Positions 21,998 to 29,664 of a DNA stretch of 34,913 bases are shown piece by piece. The translations under genes were made by a program, and so were the position numbers. The stretch is taken from the NCBI GenBank assembly GCA_016195665.1, contig JACPZD010000034.1:1-34913 (forward strand), read 5' to 3'. The first letter of the stretch is position 1. The number at the start of each line of letters is the position of its first letter. Source of the DNA: Gammaproteobacteria bacterium. Lineage in GTDB: Bacteria; Pseudomonadota; Gammaproteobacteria; SURF-13. Under the pieces are notes generated by a model. It made no database searches. It saw only the letters and a list, made by a program, of their open reading frames with translations, and had not been told where the DNA came from.

Positions 21998-24484
21998 ATG
22001 AACATATTCTTTAAGGCAGCCGGTTTTGTCCTCGCCACCCTGTTCGGGGTGTTTACCTTGGCCGTTATCGCTGCGGCGCTCGGTTATTATTTATATCTGG
22101 AACCGCAACTCCCGCCCATTGCTAACCTGAAGGACGTGCGCATGCAAGTTCCGCTCCATGTCTACGCCCGTGACGGGAACCTGATGGCCGAGTTCGGCGT
22201 GAAGCGGCGCATCCCGGTGAAGATCGAGCAGGCGCCGCCGCTGCTCCTGCAGGCGGTGCTGGCCGCCGAAGACGACCGTTTTTATGAGCACCCCGGTGTG
22301 GATTACCGCGGCCTGCTGCGCGCCTCTACCCAGTTGTTGCTGACCGGCGAGAAGAAGCAGGGCGGCAGCACCATCACTATGCAGGTGGCGCGCAATTTCT
22401 TTCTCGACAGCGAAAAGACCTATCTGCGCAAATTCAAGGAGATCCTGCTCGCCCTCAAGATCGAACGCGAGCTCAGCAAGCCGGAAATCCTGGAACTCTA
22501 TTTGAACAAGATCTACCTCGGCAACCGCGCCTATGGGGTGGCCGCCGCCGCGCAGTTTTATTACGGTACGACGATAGACAAGTTGAGCGTGGCGCAGATG
22601 GCGATGATCGCCGGGCTGCCCAAGGCTCCTTCAAAGTACAACCCGATCGTCAACCTGGCGCGTGCGACCGAACGGCGTAATTACATCCTGGAACGTATGT
22701 ACGGTCTGGGTTTTCTGAAGGACGACGCCTACCGCGCGGCCCTCGCCGAAACCGAGACCGCGAGCCGCCATGTACAGGCCGTCGCCGTCGAGGCGCCTTA
22801 TATGGCGGAGATGGTGCGTGCCGAGATGGTCGCGCGCTACGGCGAGGAGGCTTATACCGGCGGCTATACGGTCTACACGACCATGGAGCCCCGCCTGCAA
22901 ACGGCCGCCAATGCCGAGCTGCGCGCCGCGTTACTGGAATACGATGCCCGCCATGGTTACCGGAAACCGTTGCCGCATGTGGATCTGCCGGCGGGGGGCG
23001 GGCCTGAGCAGTGGGCTGAGGTCCTGCAGGAGCAAGTGGAGATTGGCGGGCTGCCGGCGGCGCTGGTGGTCAAGGTCGAGAGCAAGAGCGCGCGCGCGTA
23101 TCTTACCGATAAGGGAGAAATCGAGTTGCCCTGGGAGGCGATGTCCTGGGCGCGGCCTTATGTCAACGAGAACCGCATGGGACCGAGCCCTAAGTCGGCG
23201 GCGGAGATCCTGGCGGTGGGCGACATCGTGCGCGTCCAGCCGCTGCCGGAGGGTAAATGGCGCCTGGCGCAAGTGCCCGCCGTGCAGGGGGCGTTCGTCG
23301 CGCTCAACCCCGACAACGGCGCCATCAGCGCGTTGGCCGGGGGGTTGGATTTTTATCAAAGCAGCTTTAACCGCGCCATTCAGGCCGACCGCCAGCCGGG
23401 TTCCAGTTTCAAGCCGTTTGTCTATTCCGCCGCGCTGGAGAAGGGATTTACCCCCGCGACGATGGTGAACGACGCCCCGGTGGTCGTCGAGGGGGCGAGT
23501 CTGGGCGAAGACTGGCGTCCCGAAAATTATGGCCGGGATTTCCTCGGCCCTATCCCGCTGCGCCAGGCCTTGGCATTGTCGCGCAACCTGGTCTCGATCC
23601 GGGTGCTGCGTGCCTTGGGGATAGAGTATACCCGAGACTATGTCACCCGCTTCGGGTTCAAGTCCGGCCGGCTGCCGCAAGGTTTGTCACTGGCCCTAGG
23701 CAGCGGTGTCGCTACCCCGCTGGAGATGGCGAAGGGCTTTAGCGTCTTCGCCAGCGGCGGCTATCGGGTGGAGCCGTATTTCATCGAACGTATTGAGGAT
23801 CCCGAGGGAAAGATTTTGGTGCAGGCCCAGCCCCTGACGGCCTGCCGGGAATGCGTCCCCAGCCCCGTCGAGGCGACGCCCGCCGGCCTTGAGGATCAGC
23901 TGCAGGCGGACATCCGTGCCGAAGAGGGAGGCATGCCGCCGGCAACACAGAATGCCGTTGTTGCACCCATAGCTGTGCCCGGTGGGGCCGGCCGCACCGC
24001 GCCCCGCGTCATCAGCGCCGAGAATGCCTATCTCATGACCTCAATGATGCAGGATGTCATCCGCAAGGGCACGGGCCGCAAGGCGCTGGCGCTCAAACGC
24101 GGTGATATCGCGGGCAAGACCGGCACCACCAACGAACAGCGTGACGCCTGGTTCGCGGGCTTTACCCCCAGCCTGGCGGCGGTCAGTTGGGTGGGCTTCG
24201 ATAACCATACCCCGTTGGGCGATCAGGAGACCGGCGGCCATGCCGCCTTGCCGATGTGGATGTACTTTATGAGCGAGGCCCTCAAAGATGTACCGGAAAG
24301 TGCCTGGCCCCAGCCGCCCGGCATCGTCACTGCACGCATCAACCCGGTGACCGGGCTGCTCGCCGCCGACGATGATCCCGATGGTGTGTCAGAATTCTTT
24401 ATGAAGGACTTTGTGCCCCTACAGCAGTCGGGCACGGGCGCCGCCGCAGGAGGGGCGGGTGGGGGAGCGGAACTGTTGTTTTGA
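21998..24484 (+). CDS. mrcA: Penicillin-binding protein 1A (bifunctional transglycosylase/transpeptidase)
   Basis: The 828-residue class A PBP polymerises and cross-links peptidoglycan in the periplasm. An N-terminal membrane anchor (about 9-32) is followed by the GT51 transglycosylase with catalytic E91 in EDDRFYEHPGVD, then QGGSTITMQ (121-129). An OB-like insertion (about 325-430) is typical of PBP1A. The transpeptidase has SSFK with S469 as nucleophile, SRN at 528-530 and KTGTT from 707. The glycine-rich tail (TGAAAGGAGGGAE) is odd but in frame. It is transcribed divergently from pilMNOPQ, the arrangement of ponA-pilM in Pseudomonas. Confidence 0.96.
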   Translation: MNIFFKAAGFVLATLFGVFTLAVIAAALGYYLYLEPQLPPIANLKDVRMQVPLHVYARDGNLMAEFGVKRRIPVKIEQAPPLLLQAVLAAEDDRFYEHPGVDYRGLLRASTQLLLTGEKKQGGSTITMQVARNFFLDSEKTYLRKFKEILLALKIERELSKPEILELYLNKIYLGNRAYGVAAAAQFYYGTTIDKLSVAQMAMIAGLPKAPSKYNPIVNLARATERRNYILERMYGLGFLKDDAYRAALAETETASRHVQAVAVEAPYMAEMVRAEMVARYGEEAYTGGYTVYTTMEPRLQTAANAELRAALLEYDARHGYRKPLPHVDLPAGGGPEQWAEVLQEQVEIGGLPAALVVKVESKSARAYLTDKGEIELPWEAMSWARPYVNENRMGPSPKSAAEILAVGDIVRVQPLPEGKWRLAQVPAVQGAFVALNPDNGAISALAGGLDFYQSSFNRAIQADRQPGSSFKPFVYSAALEKGFTPATMVNDAPVVVEGASLGEDWRPENYGRDFLGPIPLRQALALSRNLVSIRVLRALGIEYTRDYVTRFGFKSGRLPQGLSLALGSGVATPLEMAKGFSVFASGGYRVEPYFIERIEDPEGKILVQAQPLTACRECVPSPVEATPAGLEDQLQADIRAEEGGMPPATQNAVVAPIAVPGGAGRTAPRVISAENAYLMTSMMQDVIRKGTGRKALALKRGDIAGKTGTTNEQRDAWFAGFTPSLAAVSWVGFDNHTPLGDQETGGHAALPMWMYFMSEALKDVPESAWPQPPGIVTARINPVTGLLAADDDPDGVSEFFMKDFVPLQQSGTGAAAGGAGGGAELLF

Positions 24485-24513
24485 ATGTGCACTTTGAAGA
24501 TTTATAAGATATC

Positions 24514-24576
24514 ACCGCAGAGGGCGCAGAGGAAAAACATGAAAATGGTTTGTTTCTTCTCTGCGTCCTCCGTGGT
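24514..24576. repeat. CGCAGAGG-family inverted repeat after mrcA
   Basis: Left arm ACCGCAGAGGGCGCAGAGG (24514-24532) and right arm CTCTGCGTCCTCCGTGGT (24559-24576) form an imperfect hairpin. It lies between mrcA and the next start codon, and a spurious upstream extension of that gene would read through it. Confidence 0.8.
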
Positions 24577-24612
24577 GAATTTTTTTCGGCAAATGGATTC
24601 ACTTCCCTGACT

Positions 24613-25251
24613 ATGACTATCCATCAGCGCGACAAACGAATGCGGCAGTACATCGCCCTGGAGGCGGCGCGGCTCATGGCGGAGCACGGCGTCAATGATC
24701 ACTACGCCGCCAAACGCAAGGCGGCCCAGCAATTAGGCGCGCCGGATACCCGCAACATGCCGAGTAATCAGGAGATCGAAGAGGCCCTCCAGGATTATCA
24801 GCGCCTCTTCAAGGCCGCCAGCCAGCCACAGCGGCTCAAGCATCTACGCGCAGCGGCCCAACACTTCATGGGCGTGTTCGAGGCGTTTCAGCCGCGCCTG
24901 GTCGGATCGGTACTGAGCGGCACGGCCGGCGAGCATTCGGATGTCAATCTGCACCTGTTCACGGACAGCACGGAGGAGGTCGGTTTTTTCCTCATGCAGG
25001 AGGGGATCCCGTTTCAAACCGGGGAACGGTGGTTGCGGCCGGATAATGCGGCGCCGCCCCAAGCGTTTCCCACCTATAGATTCATGGCCGGAGATGTCGC
25101 CATGGATTTGACGGTGTTTCCCTTGGTCGGGATCCGGCAACCACCGCGCAGCCCGGTGGATGGACGCCCAATGCACCGGGCGCCTTTGGCGGCGGTCATC
25201 AAGCTGAGTGAGGAGGGGGCGTATGAAAAGGGCTATTTGTCACTACCCTAG
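24613..25251 (+). CDS. Nucleotidyltransferase-like protein of unknown function
   Basis: The 212-residue protein starts at ATG 24613 (MTIHQRDKRMRQYIALEAAR). An earlier in-frame ATG would translate a dispersed repeat and is rejected. The N-terminus is helical and charged (MAEHGVNDHYAAKRKAA). The middle has VGSVLSGTAGEHSDVNLHLFTD (about 97-118), which looks like the GS...DxD nucleotidyltransferase motif. The second aspartate is replaced by N112, so activity may be lost. A later DVAMDLTVFP (161-170) could supply the third acidic residue. Similar proteins are sometimes mislabelled as UDP-N-acetylmuramate-alanine ligase. No substrate can be assigned. It lies between mrcA and priA. Confidence 0.7.
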   Translation: MTIHQRDKRMRQYIALEAARLMAEHGVNDHYAAKRKAAQQLGAPDTRNMPSNQEIEEALQDYQRLFKAASQPQRLKHLRAAAQHFMGVFEAFQPRLVGSVLSGTAGEHSDVNLHLFTDSTEEVGFFLMQEGIPFQTGERWLRPDNAAPPQAFPTYRFMAGDVAMDLTVFPLVGIRQPPRSPVDGRPMHRAPLAAVIKLSEEGAYEKGYLSLP

Positions 25252-25262
25252 CAGGTTAAGGC

Positions 25263-25388
25263 AGGCCAGACTTGCAGGCTCAAAAGCGAGTATCTATGCG
25301 CTTTCCTGAGGCTGCGCAGGGCTAGCTTGTACACAGTCCAACGTCCGCTTCACGTAAGGATTACAAGCCGGCGCTAGAAGTCTGGCCT
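25263..25388. repeat. 126-bp element bounded by AGGCCAGACTT inverted repeats
   Basis: AGGCCAGACTT (25263-25273) and AAGTCTGGCCT (25378-25388) are perfect 11-bp inverted ends. A second, imperfect pair (CTAGCTTGTA... / ...TACAAGCCGGCGCTAG) lies inside. The motif AAGTCTGGCCT recurs at 32414-32424. No open frame is inside, so a small non-autonomous element is plausible. Confidence 0.6.
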
Positions 25389-25530
25389 TGTATTTATAAC
25401 TTATTGATTTACATAATTATTATAGAACAGTATAAATTATGTCCATTTTGTTACAAAGCCAACGATGATGCGGCTTGGCAAAACATTACCCCATGTATTC
25501 CACAAAGTTATCCACAGTTTTTGTGGATAA
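25389..25530. other. Origin-like region: AT-rich stretch, IHF match and inverted DnaA boxes
   Basis: A strongly AT-rich stretch (25389-25460) contrasts with the GC-rich flanks. It contains TAACTTATTGATT (25397-25409), whose complement AATCAATAAGTTA fits the IHF consensus WATCAANNNNTTR exactly. About 100 bp on, two perfect DnaA boxes face each other: TTATCCACA (25508-25516) and TGTGGATAA (25522-25530), with 5 bp between. They could equally be a 9-bp hairpin. No gene is seen in 25252-25647. Origin function is inferred only. Confidence 0.45.
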
Positions 25531-25647
25531 ATACTAATCTGTTGGTTACACATGAACTTAGCTAATTTTGGTCACGAAATTCCTCAACCAAATCGCCCAA
25601 CTCGATGCCTGCTCACGGTGTCTCCGGGCGATTGATTCCGGCCCGTA

Positions 25648-27819
25648 ATGCCTCGCTCATTGACCATAGTGCAGGTCGCCGTGCCTGCTCCGCTGCGTCA
25701 TACTTTTGACTATCTATCCCTCAAGGGAGGCGACTCTATGGGCTTGGTAAGTGGTGTGAGGGTCAAGGTACCCTTTGGCCGCGGCACCGCAGTGGGCGTG
25801 GTGATGGCGGTCGTCCAGGGCAGCCGGATTGCTTCCCACCGCCTCAAGCCGGTGTTGAGCGTGCTGGATAAGGAGCCCCTGTTCTCCGCGGATCAGCTCG
25901 ATCTGTTGCAGTGGGCAAGCAGTTATTATCAGCACCCCATCGGCGAGGTGATTGCGAGCGCCTTGCCCGCGCCGTTGCGCCGGGGCCGCCCGGCCCTAGT
26001 AAGGGTGAGGCGTGAGTTAAAGGCAGGTGAGGTGTCAGGAGTGAGGAGTGAGACGTTAGAAGCAGGTGAGGCGTTAGTCGTGGGGTATGACTACTCCTCA
26101 CTCCTCACCCCTCACTCCTCACTGGCTTCTAAACTCCTCACTCCTCACGCCTCGCCCGTTTCGCCACTACTGAACCCAGCCCAACGGCAAGCAGTAGAGG
26201 CCGTGAACGCCGCCCAAGGCTTTCAGGCCTTTTTGCTGGACGGCGTGACCGGCAGCGGCAAGACGGAGGTGTATCTGTGTATCATCGAGCAGGCCATCGC
26301 CGCCGGCCGTCAGGCGCTGGTGCTGGTGCCAGAGATCGGCCTAACCGCGCAATGGGTCGAGCGCTTCACCGAACGTTTTAACAGCGACGTACCGGGACGT
26401 ACTAGTGTCGCGGGAGGCAGGATGCCGGGAGCGACCACGGTGGCGGTGCTGCATTCCGGCCTCACCGATCAGGAACGGCTCAAGGCCTGGTTGATGGCGC
26501 GCAGCGGAGAGGCCGCCGTGGTGTTGGGCACCCGTTCGGCGGTGTTCACGCCAATGAGCAGGCTGGGGGTGATTGTGGTGGATGAGGAGCACGATCTCTC
26601 TTATAAACAACAGGAGGGGTTCCGCTACCACGCCCGCGATGTCGCGGTGCTGCGTGCGCAGCGCTTGGGCATCCCTATTATGCTTGGTTCAGCGACCCCG
26701 GCGCTGGAAAGTCTCTATAACGCCGGGCAGGGCCGCTACCGGCGGCTGGTGTTACCGGAGCGCACCGCTGTCGCTCAACATAACGACGTCACGGTGGTGG
26801 ACAGGCGGCGCGCGCCCGCCGACGGTATCCTGTCGCAGCCGTTGCTGACCTTAATGCGGCAACACCTGGAGCGCGGCGAACAGGTGCTGCTGTTTCTGAA
26901 CCGGCGCGGCTATGCCCCGACCCTGCTCTGCGACCGCTGCGGCTGGGTGGCGCGCTGCGCGCGTTGCGAGGTGCGCATGGTGTTGTATCAACAGCGGCGC
27001 CTGTTGCGTTGTCACCACTGCGGGGCCGAGCGCGCCGCCGAACAGCAGTGTCCGGATTGCGCGGGAACGGCGTTGCGCCCCCTGGGCCACGGCACGGAGC
27101 GCGCGGAAGAAATCCTGGCGCGGCACTTTCCCGGCGCCGGACTGATCCGCATAGACCGCGACAGCACCCGCCGCAAGGGGTCTTTGCAGGATATGCTGGA
27201 TGGTGTGCACAGCGGCCGCAGTCAAATTCTCATCGGCACGCAAATGCTGGCCAAGGGCCATCACTTTCCGAACGTAACCCTGGCCGGCATCCTCGATGCC
27301 GATCAAGGCCTGTACGGCGTGGATTTTCACGCCAGCGAGAGGATGGCTCAGACCATTGTGCAAGTGGCAGGGCGGTCGGGCCGCAGCGACAAGCCCGGCG
27401 CGGTGGTGATACAGACCCATCACCCCGATCACCCTCTGCTGCAAACCTTGTTGACGCGCGGCTATCACGCCTTTGCAACGGCTGCGCTCGACGAGCGCCG
27501 CCAGGCGGGTCTGCCACCTTATAGCATGATGGCCTTGTTGCGCGCCGAGGCAGTGAGCCGCAGCGCGCCGGAGGCCTTCTTGAACCAGGCCCGTGCGGAA
27601 GCGGAGACGCTGCTGACGAAGGGCGTGCAGTTGCTCGGGCCGCTGCCCGCGCCAATGGAGAAGCGGGCGGGGCGCTATCGCGCCCAGTTATTGTTGCAGT
27701 CCACGCGCCGCGCGGAATTGCAGCGTCTGTTACAGGCCTGGATACCCCTGCTGGAAAAACTCAAGCTTGCACGCAAGGTGCGCTGGTCGCTGGATGTGGA
27801 CCCGATGGAGATGCTTTAG
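25648..27819 (+). CDS. priA: Primosomal replication restart helicase
   Basis: The 723-residue helicase reloads the replisome at collapsed forks. The N-terminal 3'-DNA-binding and winged-helix regions (about 1-115) are followed by Walker A GVTGSGKT (199-206), DEEH (312-315) and GSATPALESL. The zinc-binding insertion has paired cysteines (LLCDRCGWVARCARCE, LRCHHCGAE, QQCPDCAG). The C-terminal lobe has IGTQMLAKGHHFPNV and QVAGRSGR. Two stretches are repeat-derived and absent from relatives as far as I know. Residues about 119-171 are a heptamer-rich, Leu/Ser/His-rich linker before the helicase core. Residues 247-263 are a 51-bp element inside lobe 1. Both keep the frame. The priA-argS neighbourhood resembles Pseudomonas. 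Confidence 0.96.
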   Translation: MPRSLTIVQVAVPAPLRHTFDYLSLKGGDSMGLVSGVRVKVPFGRGTAVGVVMAVVQGSRIASHRLKPVLSVLDKEPLFSADQLDLLQWASSYYQHPIGEVIASALPAPLRRGRPALVRVRRELKAGEVSGVRSETLEAGEALVVGYDYSSLLTPHSSLASKLLTPHASPVSPLLNPAQRQAVEAVNAAQGFQAFLLDGVTGSGKTEVYLCIIEQAIAAGRQALVLVPEIGLTAQWVERFTERFNSDVPGRTSVAGGRMPGATTVAVLHSGLTDQERLKAWLMARSGEAAVVLGTRSAVFTPMSRLGVIVVDEEHDLSYKQQEGFRYHARDVAVLRAQRLGIPIMLGSATPALESLYNAGQGRYRRLVLPERTAVAQHNDVTVVDRRRAPADGILSQPLLTLMRQHLERGEQVLLFLNRRGYAPTLLCDRCGWVARCARCEVRMVLYQQRRLLRCHHCGAERAAEQQCPDCAGTALRPLGHGTERAEEILARHFPGAGLIRIDRDSTRRKGSLQDMLDGVHSGRSQILIGTQMLAKGHHFPNVTLAGILDADQGLYGVDFHASERMAQTIVQVAGRSGRSDKPGAVVIQTHHPDHPLLQTLLTRGYHAFATAALDERRQAGLPPYSMMALLRAEAVSRSAPEAFLNQARAEAETLLTKGVQLLGPLPAPMEKRAGRYRAQLLLQSTRRAELQRLLQAWIPLLEKLKLARKVRWSLDVDPMEML
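26002..26160. repeat. In-frame heptamer-rich inverted repeat inside priA
   Basis: The left half carries GTGAGGCGTGAG, GAGTGAGGAGTGAG and TTAGAAGCAGGTGAGG. The right half carries CTCCTCA heptamers (from about 26094), GGCTTCTAA and CTCCTCACTCCTCACGCCTC. The halves are complementary in stretches, so the region forms a long imperfect inverted repeat. It is translated as SSLLTPHSSLASKLLTPHAS, with no stop. Confidence 0.8.
26386..26436. repeat. 51-bp in-frame palindromic element within priA
   Basis: It differs from the copy in dgt (11827-11877) at only two positions. It is translated here as [17 protein letters not shown] (residues 247-263). It carries GTCGC/GCGAC and GGC/GCC symmetry. Confidence 0.85.
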
Positions 27820-27825
27820 TAGCTA

Positions 27826-27964
27826 GGGAAGCTCTAAGGAAACTCTGAAAAATATATCGCCAACCGCCAAGGCGCCAAGGTCACCAAGAAAAAAGGCTTG
27901 AATTTGTAAAGAAAAGTCTTGGCGTTCTTGGCGTCTTGGCGGTTCAACATGATCAGAGCTTCCC
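27826..27964. repeat. CGCCAAG inverted repeat nested between GGGAAGCTCT arms
   Basis: The outer arms GGGAAGCTCT (27826-27835) and AGAGCTTCCC (27955-27964) are perfect. The inner arms AACCGCCAAGGCGCCAAG (27862-27879) and CTTGGCGTCTTGGCGGTT (27927-27944) differ at one of 18 positions. The structure starts 7 bp after the priA stop. It looks like one repeat inserted into the loop of another. Confidence 0.75.
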
Positions 27965-27969
27965 TAAAT

Positions 27970-28107
27970 AAGTCCATCCTGGACTTCTCAGAGCACGAAA
28001 AGCAAAAATGTGATTTTTGCTTTTCTTCATTTTTCAAACACTTCCGTGTTTGAAAAAGGGTGGTGCATCCTTGCACCACAGGAACCTCTGGCTTAATCAG
28101 AGGTTCC
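27970..28107. repeat. Composite hairpin-chain element, copy 1
   Basis: Five perfect or near-perfect hairpins follow one another. AAGTCCA-TCC-TGGACTT is at 27970-27986. GAAAAGCAAAAAT with its complement is at 27997-28025. TTTTTCAAACAC-TTCC-GTGTTTGAAAAA is at 28030-28057. GTGGTGCA-TCCT-TGCACCAC is at 28060-28079. GGAACCTCTG...CAGAGGTTCC is at 28081-28107. An inverted, interrupted copy lies at 32064-32411. No coding frame is supported in 27820-28197. Confidence 0.85.
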
Positions 28108-28120
28108 CTAGCCATCTAAA

Positions 28121-28186
28121 TATTGTCGAGAATCTCTTGAAATGTTGTCGATAATGTGTAAAATGCTTGTCGATATTGTTTATTTT
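28121..28186 (+). promoter_or_regulatory. Three 22-bp iterons upstream of the HTH-ATPase-STAS gene
   Basis: The core TTGTCGA occurs at 28123, 28145 and 28167, exactly 22 bp apart, so all three lie on one face of the helix. The flanks are AT-rich and partly alike (TTGTCGAGAAT, TTGTCGATAAT, TTGTCGATATT). The array ends about 12 bp before the start codon of a gene with an N-terminal HTH, so autoregulation is the simplest inference. It overlaps any possible promoter of that gene. Confidence 0.75.
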
Positions 28187-28197
28187 GTTTATAAATC

Positions 28198-29214
28198 ATG
28201 AGAAAGAAAACATCCGAAATCAGAAATTTCATGCTGCGCATATGCCGCAATAAGGCGCGTAATGTTGCTGCTGAAACGGCACGGCATTTCGGTATTTCCA
28301 AGCAAGCCGCAAGCCGTCATCTGCACGCACTTGAACATGACGGAATGATTGGCTCTTCGGGTAGTGGAAACGTAAAGGTTTCGTGGCTTATTCCATTGAT
28401 TGAAAAATCCTGGATATTCCCTTTGGCCGGTTTGAGGGAAGATATAGTTTGGCTTGAAACGTTGGCGCCACTTCTGGCCGGCTTGCCAGAAAATGTACGC
28501 GACATGTGGCATTACGGCGTCACGGAAATGATCAATAACGCCATAGATCATTCCGAAGGGACTGAGATCAGGGTTCATTTCGCTCGCACCGCGCTCGATA
28601 CAGAGATCTGGATTAACGATGACGGGGAAGGCATTTTTCATCGCATTCAACGATTAGAAAATCTATATGATCCCAGAGAGGCGATCCTGGAACTGGCAAA
28701 AGGAAAGTTCACAACAGATCCGGCCAACCATTCTGGTGAGGGTATATTTTTCACCTCGCGAGCTTTTGATTCATTCGCAATCATGTCGCGTACGCTCTAT
28801 TTCTCGCACACGGCAGAGCCGGATGATTGGTTGATAGATGACGAGAAAGACATCCCGGGGACACGCGTGTTATTGAAGCTAGATAACGATAGCCAGCGTA
28901 CGCTTGCTTCGATTTACTCACAGTTTGCTGCGCCAGACGAATTTACTTTCAGCAAAACCATTGTTCCGGTTCGATTGGCTCGCCATGAAGGTGAGAAGCT
29001 TGTTTCACGTTCACAGGCAAAGCGTCTGGTATCTCGCTTTGAGAAATTTAAGACGGTAGTTCTGGACTTCACTGGAGTGGAAGAAATCGGCCAGGCCTTT
29101 GCTGACGAGATTTTCCGGGTGTTCGCCTCATCGCACCCAGAAATTGAATTAATTACAATTCACGCCACAACAGAAGTACAGCAAATGATAGTTCGCGCTT
29201 TGGCTGTTAGATGA
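28198..29214 (+). CDS. HTH / GHKL-ATPase / STAS-like (DUF4325) regulator
   Basis: The 338-residue protein has three parts. Residues about 1-65 form a winged helix (NVAAETARHFGISKQAASRHLHALEHDGMI). Residues about 95-230 are a GHKL ATPase with N-box TEMINNAIDHS (109-119), DDGEGIF (141-147) and NHSGEGIFFTSRAFD (177-191). Residues 268-338 are a STAS-like DUF4325 domain (RSQAKRLVSRFEKFKTVVLDF, then EIGQAFADEIFRVF). No phosphoacceptor or sensor domain is present. It may act as an ATP-dependent switch controlling DNA binding. No Shine-Dalgarno precedes ATG 28198. ATG 28231 is an alternative start. GC content appears lower than in neighbours, and it splits priA from argS, suggesting acquisition. Confidence 0.8.
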   Translation: MRKKTSEIRNFMLRICRNKARNVAAETARHFGISKQAASRHLHALEHDGMIGSSGSGNVKVSWLIPLIEKSWIFPLAGLREDIVWLETLAPLLAGLPENVRDMWHYGVTEMINNAIDHSEGTEIRVHFARTALDTEIWINDDGEGIFHRIQRLENLYDPREAILELAKGKFTTDPANHSGEGIFFTSRAFDSFAIMSRTLYFSHTAEPDDWLIDDEKDIPGTRVLLKLDNDSQRTLASIYSQFAAPDEFTFSKTIVPVRLARHEGEKLVSRSQAKRLVSRFEKFKTVVLDFTGVEEIGQAFADEIFRVFASSHPEIELITIHATTEVQQMIVRALAVR

Positions 29215-29541
29215 GCCTCACTGCGTCCACGCTGTTGCGCGAACCTGGTTAATAGAACGGCAGCTGGCTCACAGTGAGCGCAACTAGGTCAGCGGCTGTC
29301 TGACAATCCCCTTACCCCTACCATCCGCCGGCCGGAATCTCCCGTTCGTCTGCTATCCTCAACATTTTGGCACATCTGATCCTTACGCACCGCTCCAGCG
29401 TATCCTGAAGAGCGCCATCAGCGGCGGCGGCAGCGGAATTTCGGCGGTACTATGACTTGGGTGGAGATTCATCCGCAGTAATAGTGGGCGAAGAAGGCTG
29501 GGATGAGGCACAGCACAATGCAGTCTAACTTTGAACCGTCA

Positions 29542-29570
29542 GACTGCCCCGGATCAAGTCCGGGGCAGTC
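29542..29570. repeat. Perfect 12-bp hairpin upstream of argS
   Basis: GACTGCCCCGGA (29542-29553) and TCCGGGGCAGTC (29559-29570) flank loop TCAAG. There is no T-tract, so a terminator is doubtful. The rest of 29215-29664 shows no convincing gene, only short frames without recognisable motifs. Confidence 0.7.
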
Positions 29571-29664
29571 CCCGCAGCCTGACCCACAAGGCTAATCAAA
29601 ACAGCACGCCATCACGGCTTGGTGTAAAATTCGCGCTTCACAAAGCGACTAACCAAGGCGTATC

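Noticed and set aside
21820-22038. Minus-strand 72-residue frame rich in Arg and Pro overlapping the mrcA start
   Set aside because: It runs through the hairpin cluster and into mrcA antisense, with no ribosome site or recognisable domain. It is treated as a repeat-derived artefact.
24550-24612. An upstream ATG extending the nucleotidyltransferase-like gene by 21 residues
   Set aside because: The extension is translated from a dispersed CGCAGAGG inverted repeat and has no family-like sequence. The ATG at 24613 gives a plausible N-terminus.
25263-25388. Integron attC site
   Set aside because: There are inverted ends but no GTTRRRY/RYYYAAC core pairs in the required positions, and no integrase or cassette gene.
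28189-28650. Minus-strand 153-residue frame opposite the HTH-ATPase-STAS gene
   Set aside because: It is antisense to a gene with clear HTH and ATPase motifs. It has no motif of its own and would begin inside the ATPase domain.
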